DNA of 64,000 nt, taken from contig JAUCBJ010008928.1 in the NCBI GenBank assembly GCA_032718475.1, positions 1 to 64,000 of the forward strand. The letters run 5' to 3'. Positions 46,451-56,200 of this stretch are shown here, one piece after another. This DNA comes from Nemertoderma westbladi. Its lineage: Eukaryota > Xenacoelomorpha > Nemertodermatida > Nemertodermatidae. The notes below the pieces were generated by a model. It was given only the letters and a program-made list of their open reading frames with translations, was not told where the DNA came from and ran no database searches. The position numbers were made by a program, and so were the translations under genes. Position 1 is the first letter of the stretch. The number at the start of each line of letters is the position of its first letter.

Positions 46451-47060
46451 CACCTATATGCTTTCACACACTTCATGGCTCGCCCCCCTCCCCATATAAG
46501 TAGATTAATCAAATTAAAATAATATTGTAAATACTATAACCTTATACTCACTTCGCGGCTCGCCCCACAACTTGTTGCTTAACAATAACTGTAGAATTGT
46601 AATATTGGCGGCCGCTGTTAGTCTGTGATTTTTCGCCTTTTTTGTTGTTGTGTCTGTCATAATCTATCATGTTAAAGACTTTACCAAACGTCTGTAACCC
46701 ACCTACTTTCTATATTGGGTTTTACTTATTGCGGTTCAAGGCGCCCACAACTCGTTAATGGCACCTATATGCTATCACTCACTTCATGGCTCGCCCCATA
46801 TAAGTAGAATAATCAAATTAAAATAATATTATAAATACTATAACCTTACACTCACTTTGCGGCTCGCCCCACAACTTGTTACTTAGCAATAAGTGTAGAA
46901 TTGTAGTATTGTCGGTTGGTGCTAGTCAGTGTTTATTTACCTTTTTAGTTGTCGCATCTGCCGCAGTCTATCATGTTAAAGACTTTACCAAACGTCTGCA
47001 ACCCGCCTACTTACTATATTGGGTTTTACCTATTGTGGTTCAAGGTCAAGCGCCAACCAG
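46451..47060. repeat. 311-bp tandem duplication
   Basis: CACCTATATGCT starts at 46451 and again at 46762. Both copies run through CTTCATGGCTCGCCCC, AATCAAATTAAAATAATATT and TCATGTTAAAGACTTTACCA, with a few differences. Each copy also carries an internal CACTT(T/C)GCGGCTCGCCCC echo. Confidence 0.9.
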
Positions 47061-47235
47061 TAGACACGAATTAATTAAATTAGTTCCGTCTGTGGACTGG
47101 TCTTATACCACATATGTTACATTACACAACGGTAACATATGTCACATATACACAATGGTAACCATAATAAGTAGGCGGGGCGAGAGTCATTCAATGAAGT
47201 CTTTAACATAGTAGACTATGGCAGACGCTGTTTCA
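46950..47235. repeat. Fold-back at the end of the 311-bp duplication
   Basis: TGTTAAAGACTT with its CTGCCGCAGTCTATCA flank (near 46955-46990) returns inverted at 47190-47232. ACCCGCCTACTTA (near 47001) returns inverted as TAAGTAGGCGGGG (near 47167-47180). The two inverted pairs are nested, giving a broken stem with a spacer of about 150 bp. Confidence 0.6.
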
Positions 47236-47261
47236 ATTAAGTTGTATTGCTTACTACTTGT

Positions 47262-47445
47262 GGACGACTTCTGTTACCTGGGATCATGGATCCGGAAGTC
47301 AGGTGAGGACCTTCGAATACGTAATTGAAAGGCATGGGTAGCCTTGAATAGGCTTTCCAGGATTTGGAAATCATAAAGAATTCATCTGAAACTTAAGGTC
47401 CGATTATTTAGAACAGCAGTAATTTTAGTCCATGGTGGGCTCTAA
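47262..47445 (+). pseudogene. LINE RT C-terminal scrap on the plus strand
   Basis: The plus strand translates to VDDFCYLGSWIRKSGEDLRI, a stop, KAWVALNRLSRIWKS and later VRLFRTAVILVHGG. This aligns with residues 719-775 of the LINE at 43707-46370 (VGDFQYLGSWKESSKRD... KAWVALSKMDTIWKSDL... FFRATVESVFLYGG). It is short, has stop codons, and is opposite in strand to the nearby LINE. Confidence 0.8.
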
Positions 47446-47453
47446 CTCTAACT

Positions 47454-49614
47454 CTAATTTTCTTCCTCAAATAATACATCGAAATCCCAATGGACTAATC
47501 GGGTTTTAATGAATCCATCGAGAATATACGGAGGTATTATGTCCTTTTCTATTCTTGAAACATTGTAAGGTTTTCTGAACGAATTTACCTTGACCAATTG
47601 ATCTAAATGTTTTTGTAGTTGTTCGAGTTCAACAAGATCGAGGGGATTTATCAATGGTAGAAACTTTAAACTGTTTGTAGGATCTTCTGGTTTCACCATA
47701 TAATATTGAGTTAAATGGATATAATAAGGGTGATCTTTGATCCCGTAAAATGAGTTTGGTAAAGGTCTAGCGTGTAGGTTGACCTCGTGTACCATAAGAC
47801 GGACAAGATCCGCTCGATTGTCCGGAGGTTCAACAAGTATACCGTCGACATGAGCAGCCTCGATCGGCGGATGTTGTAACATAGGAGCGTCAGCGATAAG
47901 ATCTCTAGATCTTAAGTTGATATCAACTGGTTGGGGTTGTGCTGTAGCGAAGAGTTTATCTCCGAAATGGGGAACCATCGAAGGATGAATGATGGTTTTG
48001 AAATAGAGATCAGTCATAAGTATTTGAGCTTCAGGTTGGGCTAAAGCTGCTTCTTCTCTCTCATCCATTTCGATATATTTATCTTTGAGCTGATTCTCCT
48101 CCGCTTGTCATTGAAAGCGTTCGTCTAAGAACTCTTGTAGAGAGTATGTACGTCCAAGTTCGATATCTTCTTCAAGATTCTGGATTTCACGATCGAACTG
48201 GGGTAAAGTCAATTCTTTTACCGCTTGGACTTGTTGTTGCAATTTATGATTGTCTAAACAATCGTAGGTTCCCTTTCCAGTCTTTTGCCGAATAGCGTCT
48301 AGCACATTTCGTACAACACTTTCCTCCACCTCGGTGACAGGTTGTATCGGAGTTAAACAGGGACGATTATACGGGTTGAACGGAGATATTAGATGTCCGC
48401 GTCCCAATCCGGCTAGGTAGGAGGGGCGAACATCTAGAGTGCCCCCAACCGGAGTGCCACCGACTAATTGTTCGGGTAACACTAGATCTTTGAACAATGA
48501 GTACAACTCAGGAGGATCCGTCATACTATTAGGATCGAGAGTCTGAGGTCGCACCAGGGAATGAGGAGGTCTGACCGAGTATTCCGGAACTCTGATCATT
48601 GGTTTACTTAAGGATTGTTTGAGTCGAGCGAGCGTAGGTGGTACGTCGAACAAGTTTCGCTCAAAACTCCCGTAAGTATAGTGAGTAAAACTGTATTTAG
48701 CGCAACGTCTACGCGGATGTTTATGTCTTTCCGTTTCTTGATTGGGTCTAGGGCATTCATCGCAGTAATACCAAAGACGCACGTCTTGTAAGGGAAACGC
48801 TGGTGATCTTTCTCCAGTTTTACAATATTCCTCCATCTGTTCGAAGCTATCCGGTACAACAGGTAGCGGTCGATCCGCGGTAAGATACATCATAGTAAAA
48901 TAGAGTCGATTAAGTTCTATCATAGGGTTTTGATGTATACCTTGAGGGTATCGAGTTTCTAGATTTTGTTGACTAGCTACATTGAGATAAGTTTCTCTCA
49001 AGAATTCTAAATATTCGTTGAAGTCACTACGTTTATCTGGTTCTTGAACATCTTCTTTTTCGAGTCAGTTTCGCATAGAATTTTCATGTTCAATTCTCAG
49101 TTTATCATTCAGACTCTGCTGGGCATGATATTTAAATAGAATCATTTCCCTTTGGGTGTCTACATCGTCCGTATCGTGTAAATCGATAGGATGACCAGTA
49201 GTTAAGAAGTCCATATACGTACCATTATGATGCGTATAGCGAGCGGTGAATTTTCTATAGTCCAATTCACGCTTGAGCTGTTCCTTTGAAATTGGCGGTT
49301 CAATATAACGGCCATCGTCTTCCGTCTTGTGTTGATTCACATCGCCGCTTATCAAACTATCATAAATCGATAGGATGACCAGTAGTTAAGAAGTCCATAT
49401 ACGTACCATTATGATGCGTATAGCGAGCGGTGAATTTTCTATAGTCCAATTCACGCTTGAGCTGTTCCTTTGACATTGGTGGTTCGATATAACGGCCATC
49501 TTCTTCCGTCTTGTGTTGATTCACATCACCGCTTATTAAACTATCAACAAACGCTTGCAGTGGTAGGGTATATCGCTCCCTGATACCAAGATCATCTTCT
49601 ATCAATTCAGTCAT
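47454..49614 (-). pseudogene. Second copy of the unknown 1,251-residue family, N-terminal part
   Basis: Reading from 49614: MTELIEDDLGIRERYTLPLQ, then a frame cut by a 184-bp tandem duplication, a TGA at 49065-49067 and another TGA at 48108-48110, all in one phase. It aligns with the 1,251-residue protein: NRLYFTMMYLTADRPLPVV matches its RRLYHTLQYLTVNEPLPAA, and 'YYCDEC...RRRCAKYSFTHY' matches 'YKCGACM...ARCSHHQSLRY'. KDIIPPYILDGFIKTRLVHW corresponds to its TDIAPCILRGYLMKTIRLW. Similarity ends there, before the exonuclease-like region, at a junction with the LINE scrap. Both TGA codons could be decayed CGA. The two copies are diverged, so they were not produced by a recent duplication. Confidence 0.75.
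49181..49548. repeat. 184-bp tandem duplication inside the pseudogene
   Basis: AATCGATAGGATGACCAGTA begins at 49181 and again at 49365, and the following bases agree apart from a few substitutions. It duplicates the coding segment from LISGDVNQHKTE to FLTTGHPIDL and creates a stop at the joint. Confidence 0.9.
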
Positions 49615-49619
49615 AGCTG

Positions 49620-52149
49620 CTATATGAGTTTATCGATATTATAGTTAATAATAATAAGGCTAGTGGGCGTCGCTGCCTTCCCCTCTATGCCCCCGGACAG
49701 CCCTGAGATCCTCAGCGCTGATGTACTGCTGTTGGTGTGCCCCTCGCCAACGTAGTAGCCACACAACGACAACAATAACCAGCGCGAGTCACGAAGTCAC
49801 GAACCATCCGAAGGGCTTGAATATACTGGAGGTATTTGCTACAGATGCAGGGTAACTTTCACAACTGCAACTCGCTACTGTAAACACACTTTAGTAGCAA
49901 CATTCACCTATAAATACACAAAATCCACATTCCTGCCACAATTTGTACAAATTAGGTTAGTCAGATGCCTGCCAGAATGCCACGTTATTATTATGTATCC
50001 CTAGATACTAGCAAGTGCTATTTATTACGCATTCTATTCAATGGGGCAAGCTTTCTATTGTTCTTTTAACTCACTTCTAATTCTAGCGTGGTTGTTACTA
50101 TGGTGACATTATGTAAAGCTAGAATTAGGGTATTTCTCATGCATACAGATCTGGGATGCTATTTAATAGTGACTCTTTAATTGTCAATATTCCCCTTATA
50201 CATGATTTTATGAATTTTATCGGCTATTGACTATACACTGGAGATTCTCTCACACTGATATACTTAATAGGGTGAATCTCCGCTCCCATGATCTATTAAT
50301 TAATGGAATTTTGGGAATGTTTATAAATTGTATAAAATGACAATTTATTAAATTCATGAGAGGATATGTGTAAGGGTCCAGTAGTATACCGCTTACCAGA
50401 TCCTAGTAACGATGTATCTTACTATGAGACTCTATGTATACGGGCTCGTACAGTATCTGACAACAAATCCCAGTCCAGGATATCTAAACAAACAGATACA
50501 GTACACAAACGACTACTGGCGAGGAACAGAGCCTTGTATCTATTCTATGTACGTGAGCGGGTCTAATGCCTACGTACTAGACAGAAGGATACCTGTCCTC
50601 TAACCGGTGAGGCAGATGTACAGTTACAGTAACAGACCAAACTCACGGGAAAACAATCCCCGCGCAGCGAATCCTAACTATCACTGACAGTCCTAAATAC
50701 AGTAACTTGCCGCGGTGTGATTTATATGGTTTATATACGAGCTAGTGGGTTAACAGACCTAGCGTAACAACACTGACAGTCCTAAATCAGTCGAAAAGGG
50801 GTCGTGCCTAAATGTAACAATAACTGATCCCCCTGTACGAAATCAGTCTAAAGGGTCAAGCCTAAATGTAACAATAACTGCTGTCCAGACAAACAACAGT
50901 TTAATAACGAAAGTGAAATACTCCTTATCTTGCCGCAACTAAATCAGATCCTAATTTTACAAATACAGATAATTTCCACCTAAAGTAATGTATAGTACGC
51001 TATAGCTAGTAGAACTTTAAGGGCAATATGTTTTAGGGCGTGTGTGTGTGGGTGTGTTACAAATAAAACAATTTCGTGTAATTCCTTTTACTAGGTTTTA
51101 GTGATTTTCTGACTAAATGATACCGTGTGCTAGCTACTAAAATAAACTAGTCGCGTTTGTAGAACTTTATACTCACGAATGACGTCAAAGCTCTCTCCTT
51201 CCTATCCACAACCCAATGGGCAACCACAGTGTTAGTAACTACACCCGTGATCGGCACTAATACCAGATTCTGGTTGTAAGATAAGAATAGGGGTTAATCG
51301 CTACCGTACGTTAGCTGATCTGGTATACTAATTTAATTCTAGAACTTTGTTGCTGTGGTAGTTAGCAGCAATACCTATCAGTACGTGGCAAGGCGCGGTA
51401 GGATATTAATAAACCTCCCTAGGCCAAGCAGTGTGCCGGTAGCAGAAATACTCCTTGCCTGATCAAATAGCTAACTCCAGACAGGGGGGGGGGGGGGGGG
51501 TACTAATGTACGTTCTACAAAGCGAACCGGTACCAAACAGTCAGTGCTACGACTCACTAAATTATGGAACATATGCTGTCCGTACCTAATATGTACTCGC
51601 GTACTGACGAATGGCAATAGTTCGCACCTGTAGGAAGTACAGGTTAACCCAGGGATTCGTAGGACTTGACAAAGGGGGGGGGGGGGGTGTGTCTGGATAT
51701 AATTATTTGATCCTAAATTTGCGGCGTCCAGTACGATGTCACGCTTACCCTGATCTATAGGTCTTACGGCGGGCAAGGGCGTCGAACAAAGTCTTACCTT
51801 CTCACAAAGCGGGCGCTGCATAGCAAGTGGAGTATTTCGAAGGGGCAAAGGGGGTGCGCGGTCGATCCAATGTGGGCGCTAGCGTGTTGTGGACATCTCT
51901 TCCCTGCGTTGCTTACGGCCTAACGATCTAGGCTGCCATCTCCCTGATGTTTGGCTGACCCGAAGTTGGACCAAAAGAAAACATGTCAGGAATTTGCAGT
52001 ATATTTACAGTTTTACAAAAGGATTTATCAAATAAAGTTTCAACAAGAAACCGAATTAACTAAATTTACAAGAATAAACGATCTAAGAAGGGGGTAAGGT
52101 GTGTATGACGTGATAACAAGAGATAACCGAAGGCAAACCGGCCTTTTAT
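49620..52149. other. Intergenic, with G tracts and short repeats
   Basis: No gene found. CCTAAATGTAACAATAACTG occurs twice (near 50811 and 50861), each preceded by AAATCAGTC. G runs lie at 51484-51500 (17) and 51674-51687 (14). CACTGACAG(T)CCTAAAT recurs near 50683 and 50770. A 125-codon minus frame at 51471-51848 crosses both G runs and is not credible. Confidence 0.5.
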
Positions 52150-52375
52150 ACTAGAAATTGCACATGGAAACTAAACAGAATTTTCCACAGCTTCACCATT
52201 GAGCAATGAAGTGCTTCGTGCCCTATGATTGGCCCAGCTCATCGTTTAACGCAGTCCGGCCCTTACACTAATCTGGGACATGGAATCCTAACAGAATTTT
52301 CCACTGCCTCACATTTGAGCAATAAGATAATTTATGCCCTATGATTGGCCTGGCTCATCATTCGCTACGCTGTAC
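52150..52375. repeat. About 115-bp direct duplication with CCAAT motifs
   Basis: A block from ACATGGAA through CAGAATTTTCCAC, TTGAGCAAT and GCCCTATGATTGGCC is repeated with substitutions, starting near 52162 and 52278. ATGATTGGCC includes an inverted CCAAT box in both copies, and a further CATTGGCC follows at 52383. Confidence 0.75.
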
Positions 52376-52429
52376 GCTTCTCATTGGCCTACCAATTAGC
52401 ACCAAACGAAAATAAATGGCCCCAAAATA

Positions 52430-52512
52430 CAAATTTCCCGACTGGGATTCGAACTCGTAACCTATGTAATGTAACCAACGCCTTAACCATCTGACCACTA
52501 CGCCACGAGAGT
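52430..52512 (-). mobile_element. tRNA-derived sequence (SINE-like or tRNA pseudogene)
   Basis: The minus strand reads TGGCGTAGTGGTCAGATGGT (an A-box-like D-arm region) and, further on, GAGTTCGAATCCCAGTCGGG (B box and T arm). Spacing is right for a polymerase III internal promoter. The T stem (ACGAG against CCCAG) and the acceptor stem do not pair, so a working tRNA is unlikely. A SINE head or a tRNA pseudogene fits better. No tail or body was recognised. Confidence 0.55.
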
Positions 52513-53115
52513 ACCTAAGGGTTTTATGTGTACAAATATGAATAGGCATATTACATTACTGTAGCTCAATCAAAATACGTCGGATTTTCGAAAGTTTTTA
52601 CGTTAAAGTTAAACTACAAATGCTATCTTATAGTGAAATAATTCATCACCGCTCCATGAAAACAGTAAGTAAGGCTGTTTTCACCAATCGAAATATAAAA
52701 TATTTACAAACTATTTCTAAATTTACTGGTAGGGCCTAAAATATAAAATATAATCACTATCTAATTATTGCATACTTAATATTGCAGATACGGCGTAAAT
52801 ACAATCGATCGTACATATAAATACAAATTTACGAATTAACTTTAGTGCCTAAAATACAAAAAAAAGGCTTTCGGTTATCAAGGTAAGCAAATTAAACAAA
52901 TCAGAACAAATAAATCAAACAAATCAAACAAATAAATCAAACTCTTTCGATAAATCTTTATATATTGTAAATATACATAATAAACCTTCACCAAATTAAA
53001 TCAGTTCAAATATAATATAAACATAATGCGCTAATAACTTTCAATAGTGTCCTCCTGACGATCTAATAGTTCGTCCTGCTGGTCTGGATATCTTCTCCTG
53101 AGCACTAATTGCTAA
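52513..53115. other. AT-rich intergenic sequence
   Basis: Contains runs of AAATCAAACAAATAAATC near 52900-52945; nothing coding. Confidence 0.5.
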
Positions 53116-53285
53116 CGGTAGGCTCGCAAGCCTTCCTTTCCATATCTCGCTCCTCCAAACCCAACATTCAAACATAATGTCCAATATAAATATCCAAATA
53201 AAATATCCAAATAAAATATCCAAATAAAATATCCAAATATAATATCCAAATATAATATCCAAATCGGTAGGCTCGCAAGCCTTCC
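53116..53285. repeat. Two 21-bp hairpin motifs flanking a TCCAAATA repeat
   Basis: CGGTAGGCTCGCAAGCCTTC plus C occurs at 53116-53136 and 53265-53285. Between them AATATCCAAATA/AAAATATCCAAATA units of 10-13 bp repeat eight or so times (53170-53264). The pair lies just 3' of the stop of the 1,251-residue gene. Confidence 0.9.
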
Positions 53286-53298
53286 TTCCACTCGCTTT

Positions 53299-56200
53299 CT
53301 ATTCCTTCGCTGAGCGGGCTCGTCCACGTCCTCTAGTGCGATTGGGGGGTGGTCGAGGTCGAACTGGGCTCGGACTTCGGCGTCGAGTCGTCGGTGGTTC
53401 CAAAACGCTAGGAAAGGGGACGACGGGAGTTTCGCACATCCGTCGTGCACTCAATCCTCTAAATCCTCGTCCGATTCCAACTGTCGACTTAACATCGGAT
53501 CGAGTTTCTACAACGCTAGGAGGAAGTCGAAAAGGTAGGACTGTTCCGTCCGTTGACACCTCGCTCTCTGACGTCGTTTGAATCCTAATGGGTTCAGTCA
53601 AAGCGTATCCTGTCCCTCCGCGTGGTTCTCTAGCAAGGGAAACCGTGCCCCGAGTCATCCGGATTTGCGACTTCGATGTCGTCCTCTCGGCGACATTCAC
53701 TATCTTCTTAATCTCTTGTCCGGCCTTCTGGGCTTTGAGTATACGAAATTGCTGATCATCCTGTGGGTGATGCGTCTTCTCCGCTAACGGCGTGGCCTTG
53801 AAGCCAGTCTCACGCAAAACGTCGGTCTCGTCCAGAATGCACGAGGTTACGCGTTTGTGATAAAATGCGCTCCGGTATGCCCAAGCTATCGAATGCCAGG
53901 CTCCTCGATTCCGCTGTTCAACTCGCAGTTTATCGAATTCTCCGGCGGTAATTTTGTTCACCACAGTTTGAAAGTTCCAAGTATTCTTGTTGTCCGGGTG
54001 CACTTGTAAGAAATAGTCCCGCACAACTTTGAATCCACTGTCCAATGGCAATATATCCAATACCTCCAACAATTCATCGTACTGAGGCATAGCCGATACA
54101 TATCCTTCCTTTGACATTATGAGAGGGTTTACGGCCCAAAATCCCAAATGTGCTCTCATAGGGAAGCGGCGTCGCTGCGTCGATACATGCTCGTCTGCTA
54201 GATCCTCCCAATGGTCGAATAATTGTCGAACGATTTTAACTGACATGTGCTCATAGGGAACGTCTCTAAGTTGACATTCAGATGCCCTATGGCCCTTAAT
54301 ATTACAATAAGTACACTGCGCCACGAAACGCCAGCAAGTGTAGAAAGTGTGCGAACGTTGATCCCCGCACCAGTTGCATACTAAATCCGGTAGAGATATG
54401 TGCTTCGCTCCGCACTTCTTTGCGTGATGGCCAGTTGCTCCACATCTGCCACAAATAGTGTTGGCAGGATACCAAACTCGCTCATAGATGAGGTCTCCGA
54501 TGGGGCGAGCGCTACCGTCCACGTGATAATTCTCATCATCCGGGTCAGTCGGTATGTTCGTCTCCGTAGGTTGTACACAAACCATGGCATCGCTTTTCTC
54601 TAACTCGCGTATCTCAGTTCGCGTCTTCCTTGGAAGGTTCTCTTCTATTTCTATGAGTTGCCGTAACGGTTCGTCTATTAGCGCCAACTCGGTCGGATCC
54701 ACATCGTCATGATGGGCGGTAGGCTCGCGAGCCTTCCAGGATCCTTCCGGGCGTTCGAATTCCGCGTGGCGTTCCCCGTCATAGGGTACTAACGTTAACA
54801 TCGACGGTCTGTCGACTAGACTTCCTGCGTGAGTGAGATAGACGTCCCTGAAAACGCTAAGTCCCGCTCGCGTGAAAACTTCGCAGTGCGCATCGGTGTT
54901 ATAAAAGGGTTGGAGAAATCGTCGGAATACATCAGTATGCGTCCTTCCTCCATCGTAAAAGGTATGTCCTTCGCCAAGACATAACGGGTGTCGCTTTAAG
55001 GTTCTGGATACTACGTCCGCGATGAAACAAACGTTAACCGAAGATTCTATCGCTAAATAGTATTGCAAGATTATCCGCGGAGGTGAAGTAATCGCCCAAT
55101 ACACGCAACCTCGCCACTTCAACTGTGACTCGAACTCGTTTACGCCAGGGGTATCTCCCTCTCCGTATACGTCCGTGTATTTGTTCCTCTTACTCTCCTT
55201 GTAATCCCAACTGAACATTAGATATGAGATATAACCCGTCCCAGTTTTTAGCGTGTTATACTCTCTAAAGTATCCTTGCTCAATAGCCCAAAGCAACAAT
55301 GGTCTAGTATCCACGTATGGCGTAGGCAATCGGTCCTCTTCCGTGGGCATCCCTGCAAAGTCGCTAATGAGGTCATCCCGTACACCGGATCCGATCTTGA
55401 CGATGCTCTTATCCAACACAACGTCTCGCACGGCCTTTGGCAACATCCTAGCTTCTATGCTACAAGCCAGGTCCATGGATTTAACTATCCGTTTTATCAT
55501 CGCGTGTCTTTGCATCGTTCCTTCCGGCATAGGCATCTTCCTATCACTCCTCTGTCGGCTGAAGACATGTAACACGCCATCTGGTGCTCTAATCTGTATC
55601 GTCTTTGAAGTGAGGCTTTGCTGATGGCTTCCTCCTTCATTATCGTAAAACATATATCCATTCTCTTTCAGAGATCGGCTAGTCACGTCCCAATCGTCGA
55701 GTAAATCGTCGGTAGGGTTCCAAATTCTCCCGATCGACTTTTCGTCATCGAAACTAATAGGTTTACCGGTCCAATTGGTCGCGATATCGGTGTCGGTCTC
55801 AAACGTCCCAACTCCGATCCATAATCGAATCGTTTTCATCAGATATCCTCGCAAGATACAAGGTGCGATATCCGTCCCCGCGCGATCCACTTCCTTAAAG
55901 TCCGTGATATGTGGAGGCACGTTGCGTACGATTTTTTGAACTATTACTTTACGCAACTCGGTTGATTCTAACACATCACCGAAGGTGACCGATGGGAGGA
56001 AATCCAAGTTCGAGATGATCTCCGGGTGTTCAACTATAGGGATCTCGTAAGTTGTCTCCTTCCGGGTCGGTATACTAATAGGAAAACTAGTTGGTCTCGC
56101 AACCGGTACTATTGCTCCAGTAGAATGGGGCTGAGGTTCTCGCGTCATCTCAACGTGAGGTATCTGTAGTCTCTGCGACAAACGCTGAGCAAAGGTGATA

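Noticed and set aside
48108-49067. Two in-frame TGA codons as possible recoding (Sec or altered code)
   Set aside because: Other frames in the window use normal codons, the gene also carries a duplication and truncation, and both TGA fit decay of CGA.
51471-51848. 125-codon minus frame
   Set aside because: It spans two G homopolymers and has no domain features.
52430-52512. Functional tRNA gene
   Set aside because: The T stem and acceptor stem do not base-pair.
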